64,000 bases of DNA from Sparassis latifolia (Eukaryota; Basidiomycota; Agaricomycetes; Polyporales; Sparassidaceae). The stretch is from contig CM031561.1 of NCBI GenBank assembly GCA_018466975.1, forward strand, positions 3,906,001-3,970,000, read 5' to 3'. Shown here in pieces: positions 23,400 to 35,650 of this stretch (its first letter is position 1; each line of letters begins with the position of its first letter). The notes under the pieces were generated by a model, which was not told the origin of the DNA, did not search any database, and saw only the letters and a list, made by a program, of their open reading frames with translations. Made by a program: the position numbers and the translations under genes.

Positions 23400-24112
23400 C
23401 TATGGTTCATGTCAATATCCCACTTAAAGTGATTGCAACATGACCCACTCTCTGTTCTGTTCACGACTTCGCTGTTCGTAGTTTCACCTCCACGGGGCCA
23501 TACGTCTGGATACCAACGTGTCGTCGTTGGATAAGCAAGACGGGAAGTGATGTACTCCACCGTCCACTCATATGGATCTGAGCAAATGTAATCTCAGCCT
23601 GAAAACTCATAGCGAAGACTGCAAACCTTGATTTATGAGTCGCAAGTATGCGCGCCAAAGGATGCTGCGTTCCCCGCAAGCCACCACTATAGAACCTGAA
23701 ATGATCGGATCCGTAAGTGCGGTTAAAGGAGTTTACGGAGAAACTCACGCTATTTCTTCGCTTTCTCGGTCAATCCGCCACATTCCAGCTCTATATTCAC
23801 CCTCCAAACACGGATATCGCAGCGCGTACCTTTGAATTCATCCATAGAGATAGCGAGCAAGAACCACAATCCGAGGCCCTTCATGAAGCCCTTGGCGTCT
23901 GCGCTGACCAGGGCCCGAACGACCTGCCAATCTAGTTGAGCAACGGCGACGCTGGGCACTGTCCGCGAAACAAGAAAAAAAGAATGCAAGAATGAGGGGA
24001 TCCTTGGAATGCCATGTAGAGAAGACGATGCGTAAAATCGCAAGGAGCTGTCGCAGGAACAAGCGGAAAGTGTTTTCATTAATGGCAGCAAATCTGGCAC
24101 TAGGTGTTGGGT
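23400..24112 (-). pseudogene. Truncated, inverted copy of the ABCD transporter
   Basis: Read on the minus strand this matches the transporter upstream. It begins at the second exon ([10 protein letters not shown] region), loses about 36 bp, continues through [13 protein letters not shown], then jumps about 430 bp (near 20570 to near 21000 in the parent) to the segment with FYSGGLRG, and ends after QRRHVGIQTYGP and a NRTESGS segment. Even the intron with atttcaggttctat is preserved. It has frameshifts and no ATPase domain, so it cannot make a transporter. Identity to the parent is high by eye, which suggests a fairly recent event. Confidence 0.85.
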
Positions 24113-24389
24113 GAATTCAAGTTCGTCGATGCAGTGTCTCCGTAAGTACTTGCTATATTCGGAAGTGCGGCACCTTCCGGGCCTGGCAGCGAGTCCGTCA
24201 TCTTCATTTCACCGAATTTCGCTGGTTACTTCACGTGCACGCTCAGTGAGTGGCCTGAAGAGAGGGGTGCACGGAGAACTTTCGAGTTCATTTGACTATT
24301 TTCGTGCTGACTCATCTTGTGCGGGCCATAACAGTCAAGACCAGTTGCTCAGCGCCCTCGGCCAACGTCGTACTCTCTCTCCATCTTGC

Positions 24390-27300
24390 ATGTCTGTGCA
24401 GACGGCACCACATCCGGATCCCAACAAGGATGAGACATCCGTTCCTAGTACTCACAGTAGGCCAGGGACGTCGAGCAGACGACGGAATGCACCAGCGGCA
24501 CCACACCCGAATGGACCTGTGACGGGAGAATCGTCGAGCGGTGGATTTCTTGGGAGTAGCCAGAGAGCAAGGCCACCTCGGAGTTCCGGTCGGGGTAAAT
24601 CGACTAGCAGTGCCTCTATCGAAGGTGCGCACTCCGTTAATGCAGCTGGTCAGAGTGCACATACCCCTGCTGGCCCTTCCAGTCGACCGCATGACAAGAG
24701 AAATAGACCATACCACCCCCTTACTGCAGATCCTAAGCATACCGGCCAGGGGGTCACGTCAGCGTCCACCGAGAGCCCTCCTGCAGGTCCGGAGACAGGT
24801 GCAGACACTGTAAAGCAGCCATCGACTTCTCGCCCAAAGTCGCGGATGAACCGTCGCGGAGCAAAGTTTGGCGGCAAACTCACTGAATCACCATCAGAGG
24901 CTTCACGCGCAGACAAAAAACCGTCTGAGAGATATGGTCGTTCCGCGCCAAGAGGAGACGATCTTACCTCGACTCTTATTCGCGCACTCAGTACGCGTCC
25001 TTATCCAGATTGTCTCATTTGCTTTTCGGAGATACATCCTGCGCAGCCCACCTGGTCCTGCTCGCCCTTACTGCCCGCGACTGCCACTGTGGACGCAGAA
25101 GACGGCGACGAGCCGAAGGACAAAGCGGAAGACAGCATGCGCTGCTGTTGGACCACCTTCCATCTCAAGTGCATCCGTCCGTGGGCGGTGAAGAGCGTCA
25201 AAGATATTGAGGACGCATGGCGTGCCCGCGGTGAGCACAAGACTGGCGACTGGCGCTGTCCGGGATGTCAGTTGAAACGGACGGTGGTCCCGAGCGGGTA
25301 TTGGTGAGTCTCATCTGTCATCTGATATGTGTTTGAGTTGTTCATTTTCCTCCAGGTGTTTTTGTGGTTCTACGCCAGAACCCAAACCCCCGCGTCTTGC
25401 GACACCGCATTCGTGCGGCAACCTTTGCTCACGTCCGCGTCTCTGTGGTCATTCTTGTCCCATTGCGTGCCATCCTGGACCTTGTCCACCGTGCCAGGTG
25501 ACGACGCAGTTGCAATGTCATTGTGGGAAGCGGACGCTGTCTTTCCGATGTGCTCATCTTGTGCCCAGTAAAACGGGACTCAGGCCTGCTTCTGAGTTAT
25601 CGTGTGGGCAGACGTGCGGGAAAATTTTGGACTGTGGGAACCATACGTGCGAGGGTACATGTCATCCTGGTGCTTGCAAGCCGTGTGCAGTGCGAGTTGC
25701 CGTGAAATGTTATTGTGGGAAGGAGGAGAAGGAGATCGGATGCGGTGAGGGCGAGGAGAAAGAGTGCATAGTGGTGGAAGGCGGTGCGGAAAGGCAGTGG
25801 ATTGGGAAATACTCGTGCAAGAATGCATGCGATAGGTGGGTGTACTGTCAAAAGGATATTCCTATCGTGCTGACGGTTTTGTGACAAAAGGTTATTCGAC
25901 TGTGGCCTTCATCATTGTTCCAAGACATGTCATCCTCCTTCCCGCACCCGTACTCCCTGTCCCCGCTCTCCAGCCTTAGTGACGCGCTGTCCTTGCGGTA
26001 AACACGAGCTATCCCCAGCTGCATCCCCATTCTTCCCGCCACGCGTACTTCTTACCCGCAAAGCATGCACAGATCCCATCCCGACTTGTGAATCCACTTG
26101 CATGAAGCTGCTTAAAAGTTGTGCGCACGCCTGCTCTGCACGCTGCCACACGGGACCGTGTCCTCTCTGTTCCATCCTGATCGTCCGCCCATGTCGATGT
26201 GGCGCAATGACCCGGAACATCCGATGTTCGGAGAACCAAGCCCGCACACAAGATGGAACCTCAGAGAACGAGATTCTATGTGATCGCGTGTGCGGCGCGC
26301 TGCGTGCGTGCGGGCGACATCAGTGTAACCGTGTGTGCTGCCCGCTCGCTTCGCTTGCGGCTCTTACGAAGGGGAAGGGAAAGAAGCGCGCCGTTCCAGA
26401 GACGGCGGCGATGGCTGTTGCGGATGAAGCAGGCTGGCACCAATGCGACCTTGTGTGTGGGAAGATGCTCAGCTGTGGTAATCACCGCTGCGAAGAGCGC
26501 GACCACAGAGGAGTGTGTCCTCCTTGTTTGAGGAGCTCTTTCGAAGAGGTCTGTTCTCGCCGGCTCTTATCCGTAGTGAAGTTATAATGACCTTTTATTT
26601 TCTTGTAGATGATTTGCCATTGCGGCCGAACCATCCTAGACCCTCCCATCTCGTGTGGCACACGGATTACTTGTACATACGAGTGCTCGCGTCCACCGCT
26701 GCCGTGCGGGCACCCCAAGGCAAAGCACACTTGCCATGAAGATCCAATACCCTGTCCTCCGTGCCCATTCTTGACGACGAAGCGATGTGCCTGTGGGAAG
26801 AAGACTGTGGACAATATTCGATGCTCGCAGGAGAAAGTGTCGTGCGGTACGGCTTGTGGGAAGTCAGTGATAATTCAATTTTTGCGCTGGTTTCATTCTG
26901 ACGTCTTCATCGTTCAGGCTCCTGTCTTGTGGTTTTCACCACTGCGAACGGTTATGCCACAGCGACCCGTGTGGGCCATGTACCGCTGTCTGCGGCAAGT
27001 CGCGCAAGCTCTGGTTCGTACCCTACCGTCCTGTTTCTTGGTTGGGATTTCTTATTACGTCTGTTAGTCTCCCTGCACATCACCCCTGCGCATTTCCCTG
27101 TCATGCGCCCGCATCCTGCGATGAATCGGAACCCTGCCGCGCAACGATCTACCTGACCTGTCCGTGCGGTCGCATCCGCACCCCGATTTCGTGTGGTCGG
27201 AGCACATTGAACCCGGCCGGCCGGGAAGGATCGCAGCAGATCAAGTGTTCGAACGAGTGTCTCGTTGCTAAGCGAAATGCTCGCCTGGCTGAGGCTCTGG

Positions 27301-28037
27301 GCATCAATCCGAACCGTACGGACGGCAGACAGGCAACGTTTAGCGATCCTTTGGTTGCATCTGCACGGGCAGATCCGAAGTTCTGCGCCTTGGTGGAGAA
27401 GACTTTTGACGAGTAAGTTGGAGTTATCCCTGCCGTTTCGTTGCTGATGTGGTATTTGCTGTAGATTTTTGTCCTCCGACAAGAAGAGCCAAATTTTACC
27501 TCACATGACCGAGTCACGACGTAGATTTGTGCACGATGTAAGATTCATTTCCCTCGCATCTTGTTCTACTTGAGTTAACTGGTGTTTGCTGTACAGCTTG
27601 CCGTCGTGTACAGAATGGACACGCAGATGATTGACCAAGAGCCCCAGCGCAGCGTCCAGCTACTCAGACGCATCGACTCCCGCATGCCGGTGCCCATACT
27701 TTCCGCCGTTGCCGGAGTAACGCCCCCACCGTCAGTGCATCCACCTAACCTAGGCAAGCTCGCCGATCTGCGTGTTCCTTTACCGCATCGGCCATCACCC
27801 TTCTCGACTCCTCCGCCACAAAGTGCCAGCTCTTCAGCGAGGCGTGGATGGACGTCTGTCGTCGCTCCACCCCCTCGTGCGAGTCCGGCTGCAGACGTGT
27901 GGTCGTTGCCTGCCAGCAGCAATGTGAGCAGGCCCCCGAGTAGGCCTGCTGTGTCGCCGGTGCCTCCCGTCGTGCAACCCCCAGTCGTTGGTAATCAACC
28001 TGAGTATGTTCCTGATAACTGGGAGGACGATCCGTAA
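24390..28037 (+). CDS. NF-X1-type zinc-finger protein (FAP1/NFX1 orthologue)
   Basis: The N-terminal 190 residues or so are disordered and Ser/Pro-rich. Next comes a RING-type finger (CLICFSE ... CCWTTFHLKCIRPW ... WRCPGC), then a long series of NF-X1 fingers with CGH, CGN, CHPG and CxxC signatures, including CGNLCSRPRLCGHSC, CGKILDCGNHTCEGTCHPG, CGKMLSCGNHRC and CGFHHCERLCHS. After them follows an R3H-like domain (RRRFVHDLAVVYRMDTQMID) and a Pro-rich tail. Small introns occur throughout. NFX1 is a nuclear regulator and E3 ligase; yeast Fap1 binds FKBP12 and is linked to rapamycin response. The start at 24390 is the first ATG after which the protein is family-like. It converges on the quinone oxidoreductase with about 170 bp between stops. 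Confidence 0.9.
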
Positions 28038-28209
28038 ACTGTGGTTGAAGATGATAGAAGTCCGCATGTACGGACGGCTCAACTAGACTAAGTTATGTCA
28101 CGCAGATGCATCGAAACCGCATAATTGAAGTCAGTACATTTAGTAGATACCTCGCTATCTTACATTTATCCAGTGCATATATGTTGGCGATAACACAATG
28201 GCCAGTCAA

Positions 28210-29575
28210 TCAGTCGGCGATCTTAATGACCAACTTTCCCGTGGTCTTTCCGCCAGTGAGGTCCTTCTGTGCCTGTTGCACACCCTCGGCTGTGAATGGA
28301 TACTCTCTGTGCACATTAATCTTGAGAGCGCCCTGGGCTATGAGCGTGTAGAGCTCCGTCGAGTATCGACGGCCCTCTGCCGGCGTGGCGACATAGTTGC
28401 CCAAGCTGTAGCAAGACGTCAGACGAGCACTGGCTATGGGGCAGTACACGTACGTGGGCCGAAGCAGACGGAGGTTTTTCTCAGCTAGCTTCAGCGGGCT
28501 AAAGGGTGGGACGGCGCCCGAGGCGTTCCCGACGGACACCAGCGTGCCCTTGCGACGCAGGATTTTGAAGTCGTTCTCAAATCTGAAGTGTAGGCACCGT
28601 CAGGTAGCAAATTGACGCACACCTGGTAGGCACATACGTGTCTTTTCCGACGCCATCGAAGACCACGTTCACGCCTTCGCCATTAGTGATCTCGAGCGTG
28701 CGCTGGACAGTGTCCTCGACGGGGTAAAGGATGACGTGGTCTGCGCCATGTGCGCGGGCGATGGCCGCCTTGGCCTCCGTGCTCGTCGTGCCGATGACGG
28801 TCGCGCCGCGGAGCTTCGCATACTGCGCGAAGATGAGCCCTAGTCCGCCGGCGACGGTGTGCACGAACACGGTGTCACCCTTGCGCACGTCGTAAGCCTC
28901 GTTCATGAACGTGATCGCGGTCGCGCCTGCGGATGGGACACAGATGACGTCACGCGGTGTCGAACATGTGGGCCAAGGGACGTACCTTGTGTGAGCGCCG
29001 CGGCCGCGGTGTTCAGCGTTACAGCATCTGGCACAGGGAAGACACTATCCCAGGGCACACTCACGTATTCCGCGAAGGCACCGGGGCCATACTGACGACA
29101 TCGCCAACGTTACTATCATCGTCATCCTAACTCACGATGAAGTACGACGCACCACTGCCACCTTTCCGCCGATCTTGAATTCGCGTAGCTTGAACTCTTC
29201 ATCGGCCAGAACGGATTGGTCCGCCGGGAGAGCGACAATCGTCCCCGCACTCTCGCTGCCCACAACAAAGGGGAAAGTTTTAATGGGATACAGACCTTTC
29301 CTGAATGGAATGATTAAGCTATGTTCGCGGTCAAGGAGCTCTACACTCACCTGTAATAGGTATCTATGAAATTGACGCCTCCGTAACTGGTCTGTGTAGC
29401 GCATGATCCCAGTCAGTCAGCAATAGGCCTGCATCGACGTAGACTCCCGCTGCTTGACCTTGACCAGAACATGACCAGGTTCGCTTTTCGGAAACGGTAC
29501 CTCTGTCTTCTCAATGACATCGAAGTCGCCGGTCTTGGAAATGGTGATCGCAGAAATCCTGGAGGGGAACGACAT
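28210..29575 (-). CDS. NADPH:quinone oxidoreductase (zeta-crystallin/Zta1 type)
   Basis: This is a zinc-independent medium-chain dehydrogenase that reduces quinones with NADPH. Exons give MSFPSRISAITISKTGDFDV, GVNFIDTYYR, LYPIKTFPFVVGSESAGTI, a variable loop, AAAALTQGATAITFMNEAYD, the nucleotide-binding glycine motif VFVHTVAGGLGLIFAQYAKL, VIGTTSTEAKAAIARAHGAD, VNVVFDGVGKDT and GTLVSVGNASGAVPPFSPL, and a C-terminus in TGGKTTGKLVIKIAD. Introns of about 50-60 nt separate them. An ATG at 29731 in the same open frame adds 52 residues rich in Arg, Ser and His with almost no acidic residues, which could be a mitochondrial presequence; the start at 29575 would give a cytosolic form. Confidence 0.88.
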
Positions 29576-29731
29576 CCTGTATGGCGAAGATGATAGGTGG
29601 CGACTGGATGGTATGGGCTGTTGATGCAGTGGAAAGTGTTTCACCGGAGAGTTCGAACAGCAGATTCTGGATCGAATGGACGAGATGTGTGGGGTCTTTA
29701 GCGACGCAGACCTGTTATGAGCGGAAAGCAT

Positions 29732-30518
29732 TTAAGTTGGCAGACTGATCATTGCGCACGCAATTGTCGTCATTGGACGGGAAATGATTATAGAATACAC
29801 AACTTATGAGTTACTGATGTATTTCTTTACATCCAAAAGTCCCACACGGTTTCTTCTCCGGTTCGCGGGGGAAAACCCTATGACTCCGCTACCTGCAGGT
29901 TTAAATTTCTTAGCACCGTGCCTAGGGGAAGGAGGCACATAACGTGACTACTCAGATCTCAATCTAGGTTACTGTGGTGCCGCGGGGTCTGATTTGCACC
30001 TCTCTTTATTATTTCTGACACGTTCAGCGACCCTGGGAAAGCCCAAAAATTATCCACAGGCAATGAGCAGCAACGCTGCAAGGAATATAGGCTTGAAATC
30101 TGGGTGCAGGAAATGAATTCCATGGCGGGATTTGGCGGAAATTGGGGAAATTATCTCGGGGATTTTGAGTTTAATTATGTAATATTGTCACGTATTTGGA
30201 AGGTTTTCAACTTCAGCTTGTCTCAGCATTTCGGAAGTGGACGCTTGTCCCGTATATCGTTCTTACTATATGGACAAACGAAGAATTCGCAAAGGATGAG
30301 AGTACTCAAATAATTACGATTGCATACTTGAATACAAGAAGCACTAATTACAGAGCATGGTCATAACGGCGGTATCGTACAGATTATGGTACAAACAAGC
30401 GATACAGTAAGGTATGCATATATGCAAAGATACTTCCCCCTTCCAATGCTCCCAAAATTGAATGCAATGTGATGAAGTCCAAGTGAGCACAAAGCGCGGC
30501 GGGTAAATCAGAAGGGGT
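29732..30518. other. Intergenic stretch
   Basis: No supported gene. The stretch holds the promoter of the quinone oxidoreductase (right of 29731, minus strand) and the 3' flank of the kinase-like gene. An AT-rich open frame at 30104-30313 has no recognisable motif. Confidence 0.4.
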
Positions 30519-32731
30519 TCACCCTTCCTCCTCGTCACCCTCCCATCGTCTCTGCAGGTCAATATGCCCATCCTCGTTGCCATGGATATACAGCCAAGCT
30601 TCGAGCCTTCTGCCCAGCTCTCCGCCGCGTCCGCCGCAGATGTCGCCGGTGGCATTGAGCAGCTTCTCCTTCTTCTTCTCCTCCGCGACGACCTTCGCGA
30701 CCATCGGGGCATGCGCCCGCTTCTTCGCATCGTTGTCCGCGTTCGCGCCCGCATCTCCTTTTGTTATGCGTTTCTGTGCCTCTTCGTCAGATTCGTTGAG
30801 CGTGGGCGACCCAGACGACTCCGAGCTGCAAATGACGTTGGCATGGTCGATGGGAGTGTGCGCCTCGGCATAGAGCTCTTCCCAGCTCCTGAACCAGTCG
30901 GACTCCTGGTCCGAAGGGCCAAGGATGCTCTCCACGAGCCCTTCTTCCCAGCCATCCCACTCGATGCACCGGTGCGCCATGCGCAGACGCGCACCAGTAG
31001 ATTCAAGGTTGAGCCACTCCGTCGCAATCGCACCAAAGTCCATCTTCCGACCCTCGACAACGACGGTGCGGCGCTGAGTGGCCATCTTCTCTACTGTAGC
31101 TCGGAAGAATTTGGCAGTGAAAGGGCTGGACTGCATGAACGTAGGGACGTGTGCACACGCCCATAACGGACGAGTAGTCGTAGATTCCCAATCGATCACA
31201 CAAGTCTGCATTATATAAATCAATGTTGGGCGAACGCAGCGAAGAAGAATGACGCACAATCTTGGAGTGATCATTCTCATCCACGAAGACGTTCTCCAGG
31301 CTCAAGTCGTGACAGTCTAGCGAAAATTCCTCTCCGCCACCACCGTCGCCCTCCTCGTGCGCCACTACGCCCAACCGCTCCATCATATGTACAAACCTGC
31401 TCATCTCCTCCCGCACGCGATCCTCGCGCTCCGTGAGATGGGCGACCAGGAACGTGCTGCGCTGCATCCTCCGGTAATCCCTGTACATGGTATCACCCGG
31501 GCCGTCCCACTCCCCCTCGCTCTCATCCCAGTCCCACTCGTCGCTCTGGTCGCTCTCGTCTCCGGGCAGCCCCTTGACCTGGTGGTGCCGCGAAGCTAAG
31601 ATCTCGTCTGGGTCCAGGTGCAGTCGGTGGGGTGCCACCTTGCCCTCGTTCTCGAGAATCACCCCGTTGATCTCCCGTTCCGCGCACGCGAGGAGGTAGG
31701 CGTGCGTGCTGTCCCACGGCCCGCGGTTAACCTCCTGCGGGTGCAGCAGCTCCCCGCGGTTCGACCCGAAGAACGGCCACGAAATAATCGGCCCCAGGTG
31801 GAAGTTGCCTGCCCCGACCAAGCACGGCCTCGTGGGCGATGTTGCCGTGGGCGTCGGGGACATGGACGACCCGCCGCCCGGCCCCGCTGGGCCTGACCCC
31901 TCGTACAGCGAGCCGATGCGCGGAAACCGATACGCGAACAGCGGGATCACCAGCGACGCGAGGTTCTCCATGAGCGCGATGAGCTCATTATGGCCCATTG
32001 AGTGGAACACCTTTCCGAGTTGGATCCCTTTCGCCTGTACGGGAGGTGGGCGTTAGAATAGAAGGGCGTCACGGGCCGCGAGATAATTTTACCTTGGACA
32101 TGAGAATGTATTCCCCGCCCAGCCGGTTGTACGGATTAGCGTCGTAGTCATACACTGTGGGCACGGGGATGGACGTGTGTTCGCGGAGATACTTCATCGT
32201 GGCCACTTCGGATTCTGTCTTAAGACGAGGCATAAAACGCCGAGCCACACGGGCAACCACTTCCCGACCATCTGCGAGTGTGATCAGGTAGCCCTGATGG
32301 AGAGGATCGGCACAAACACTCAGGGAGTGAGAAGGCATAACAATGGTATGTACATACCTTATGAAAGGTCCCTGATATAACGCGCATCGGAACCATTGAA
32401 TCAATATATTGACCACTTCCAGCAGCACATCACACATACCTGCGCCCAAGAAGTGAATCCGTGCTACTTCAGTGCTCATTCTCTCATGCACGATGTCTTT
32501 GAGCAGCTTTCTGTCGACCTGAAAGGGCGGGACACCATGTATGGCGGCATCAGCCTTCGCTTCCTTCTTCCTATCTTCATGTTCAAGATCCCAGTCCCAC
32601 ACCAGCGGTGGCTTCGAACAAAGATCAGGCTGCATAGGAGTGAGATGGGCAGAAGAGGAGGTGGCAGTCGGGGTATTGAGGTCCGGTCCCGAGATATCGT
32701 TCCGAAACATGCTGTGAGTCGGCTTATGCAT
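30519..32731 (-). CDS. Aminoglycoside-phosphotransferase-fold kinase-like protein
   Basis: Fungi carry many kinases of the APH/choline-kinase fold with unknown substrates, and this looks like one. The ATP-binding lobe is seen in YLITLADGREVVARVARR and SEVATMKYLREHTSIPVPTV. A linker with a long Gly/Pro insertion follows. The catalytic loop is CHDLSLENVFVDENDHSKI (the Brenner-type H-D-x4-N motif), and after an intron of about 55 nt comes the metal-binding VIDWESTTT (Asp). The C-terminal part ends in an acidic, Lys-rich tail. The ATG at 32731 opens the frame; one at 32710 is an alternative. Three short introns are evident. Substrate is unknown: fungal members need not act on antibiotics. The key residues are present, so activity is plausible. 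Confidence 0.82.
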
Positions 32732-35650
32732 GATAGACTCAGTTCGGCGTGCTTTGCGATAATACTGACAGTGGTCAGTAATCGGCTTTGACTTAAAACC
32801 CAGTGAGCTATAGGGACTAGAAATGAACGTCAGGTATACAAGATGCTGCCGAGGGGAAGGGAAGAGTTACTCGTTCACCGCGGCACGGTTCCAGTTGCAG
32901 CCACCCTCGCCAAGCGCCGCATGTGATACGAGACGAGCGGGCATCACAAACAGCCAGCGACCAAGGAACGTAAATCTTTCGGATTGGAGAACAGACTGTA
33001 CATTCTTCGAGTACGTAGACTATATACACGCTTTTGCATATCTCTACCCCGTCTTTCCCCGTCTTTCCCCGCATTTTCAATTGTACAATCACCGCACCGA
33101 GCTGGAACCACCAGTCCCAACATGCGTCTGGATGTCGTTTTCGGACGTCGGCAACGTGCGGTAACCGGTTTGAAAGGCAAATTCGCGAATGACGCGATCT
33201 AGATCCGAGGTGCCGCTCCCGTTATGGCAGCTCTTCCCCGCTTGGCACCAGCACCGCCGGCCGCGCGCCTCGCATCACTGCGGGGTACGGCCCAGCCTGG
33301 AGTAAGCGTTGCATCGCGTATACGGGACGCACCGTTATCGTATTATACTCAGCGAGAGCGTTCAGATGACCTTGAGAGCTTATTACAAGTATGATCCGTA
33401 AGGTTAGATCCAAGAAGGCCCGTCATGCGTTTCGCCATTTGCGGTGTCCGGTCGAGAGTTGTGGAGCGTGACGCTGTTGGAAATGCCAGACTGTATAGAT
33501 AACGGAGACGTCAAAGCAATCGATGGTCCCCATGCAGACACCGAGCAGGAGGAGTAGCTGAAGGTGGACCGAGGGCTTACACATCTCGCGCCATAGCAGA
33601 CGTGATGTCGACGCCTAGGGTTACTCAGCAGATAGCCAGTTCAACATCGAGAATACGAGGGAACACGCGTATTTACGCTCGAATGTCTTGTCTTGTCTAG
33701 GAGAATATGCATATTAGCAACTCGAAGAAGAACCCTGCGGCGATAGAGCGACTAAAGTCTTGCCCGTTGTATAAATAGCCACGGAGCAACACTGTCAGTC
33801 GGCCCCGAGCGGAAATCCGGTGAATGAACAAGATCTTCGGAGCGCATAGAATTGTACCGGCCGAATGGCATTCAATGTACACGAACCATAAGGACTGCAT
33901 GCAGTCACCATCAGGATCCTCAATAGGTTCAATTAGTTGCAATGGATTACACACCTGGGAGTGATATGTATCACGCCGGCGAAGTGAACAGCATGTTTGA
34001 GTATTGACTTAAGATTTACGGGAGGACTCTGCTCACGTCGCATCGCTTTGCAGAGCTACGGCGGCCCCAGGGAAAATGGCCAGGGGGTGGGGTCCACGCC
34101 ATTATGTATCAGCGACAGAGCTTGACTGAACGCTCAGTTCAACATACTGTAATTGCATTGGTGGATTAGAGAAAAGTGGAAACAACTCAAGACATACAAA
34201 ACACAATACATCTAGACGGGATGCTGCCATCGCAATGCGGACGTGTGTCCGGTCTGATTCGTGTCTAAAGTCTGCGAGGGACGGGTAAAATACAGCACTT
34301 CATAGCCTGGCTGTGATGCATCGGTGGACATATGGAGAGTAACTCTGCTCCATCCTCCGAGCGCACCGCATGCACCTGAATGAGACCTGGATACGTGGCG
34401 CAGGATAAATGCACAATTTTGGCAACTCGCACTGTAACACTTCGTGGGCACATAGTTGAGAGACTCAGTTGAAGCATTTTGGTTGTGCATCCACAAACTC
34501 ACATGGTCAGAAATTGTTACAATGAGATAGTGCCATATCGAGTGTCTGTGCGATCGGCAAATCTGAGTTGGTCTCAGTGAGAGCAACGAAAAACGAGGGA
34601 CGAGAGAAAGACGCGAAGTTGCCGGCGTGCCGCATTTGCAGCTGCGCCACTCAATTAGATCACGTGCAACCACAATTGAGCACGTGGGAGGCCTGCAAGG
34701 CGAAGCCAGGCGTGCGACAACGTCCTTCTCTTGTCCTCATCGCCTACAGAGCCCAACGTCGACCATATCCTCAAAGACGATCCGAATGTTTCGTTTGCCG
34801 GTATCCTATGCTGCAATGCATCAATAAGTCTTTTAGCGCTCTTTTTATTGCAAGTAGATGTAGGTTTCCCCGTCCTTGTATTTCATTCCCAGATCACCCC
34901 ACTCACGTTCTACCATTTCACTGACATTTGTTCAGGACACCGTAAGCGATTTCATCTATACAAGTTGGATGTTCTCCATTTACCATGCCCAGGCGTGGTC
35001 TGCAGTCCCATAGCACTAGACGGCGGGGCGTAAGTCGTACGTCACCTGGGCAAGATTCTCTCTTTCTGTTGTGGTGAGAAATTTGTGATACTTCCTGTTC
35101 CCTGAACTCGCTGAGGGTATTTGTTCCTGCAGAGCCTTAGATAATGCTTAGTTCTTACGCCGTTCCACTCATTATGGCGCGAGCACTTGACTGGTGTCTT
35201 CCATCAAGACGTGCTGTGCGGCAAGCTGATGTTTGTTATGAGGAGATCCTTAATCTATCGAGCCGTCCAATGTCGATTCTTTCTGTGAGTTGTACTTTCA
35301 TCCGTTGCTCTCAACCTTTCTTTCTCGCTTTCGATCCGAGACTTCGCATGCTTTGGCTAACATCATCCCTTGGTGCTGCAGATGTACTAGGCCCCTTGTA
35401 ATCATAGATAGCGTACACTGCATCTTCTCCAAGTTGCAACGCGATTTATGGCAGTTTCGATCCACTTTGCCTGGAGGTCTCTGGTGTAGCCTAATAAGGT
35501 AAAACGATTATGTCAGCGTCCGAGTCCAAAAGGCGGTTCGGCCCGGCTCTGAAACTCATCGCGCCTGGCGACGACGCCGCCTCACGCAAAGTCTACCGTC
35601 CGAGCTATCGACTATACTTTTCTGCCATCTTCCCTCCCTTGCCCCATGAT
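32732..35650. other. Long gene-poor stretch
   Basis: I see no gene I can support. A short tandem repeat of ccccgtctttc lies near 33047-33070. A plus-strand open frame at about 34568-34924 contains a few Cys residues but matches no known finger; two CACGTG sites (about 34661 and 34681) lie inside it. The last 150 bp should be the leader of epl1. Confidence 0.4.

Noticed and set aside
30564..31166. 200-codon plus-strand frame opposite the kinase-like gene
   Set aside because: Antisense shadow of conserved kinase exons.
34568..34924. Possible sixth Cys module (CRICSCATQLDH region)
   Set aside because: Spacing does not match C-x4-C-x12-C-x2-[CH] and no basic tail follows.
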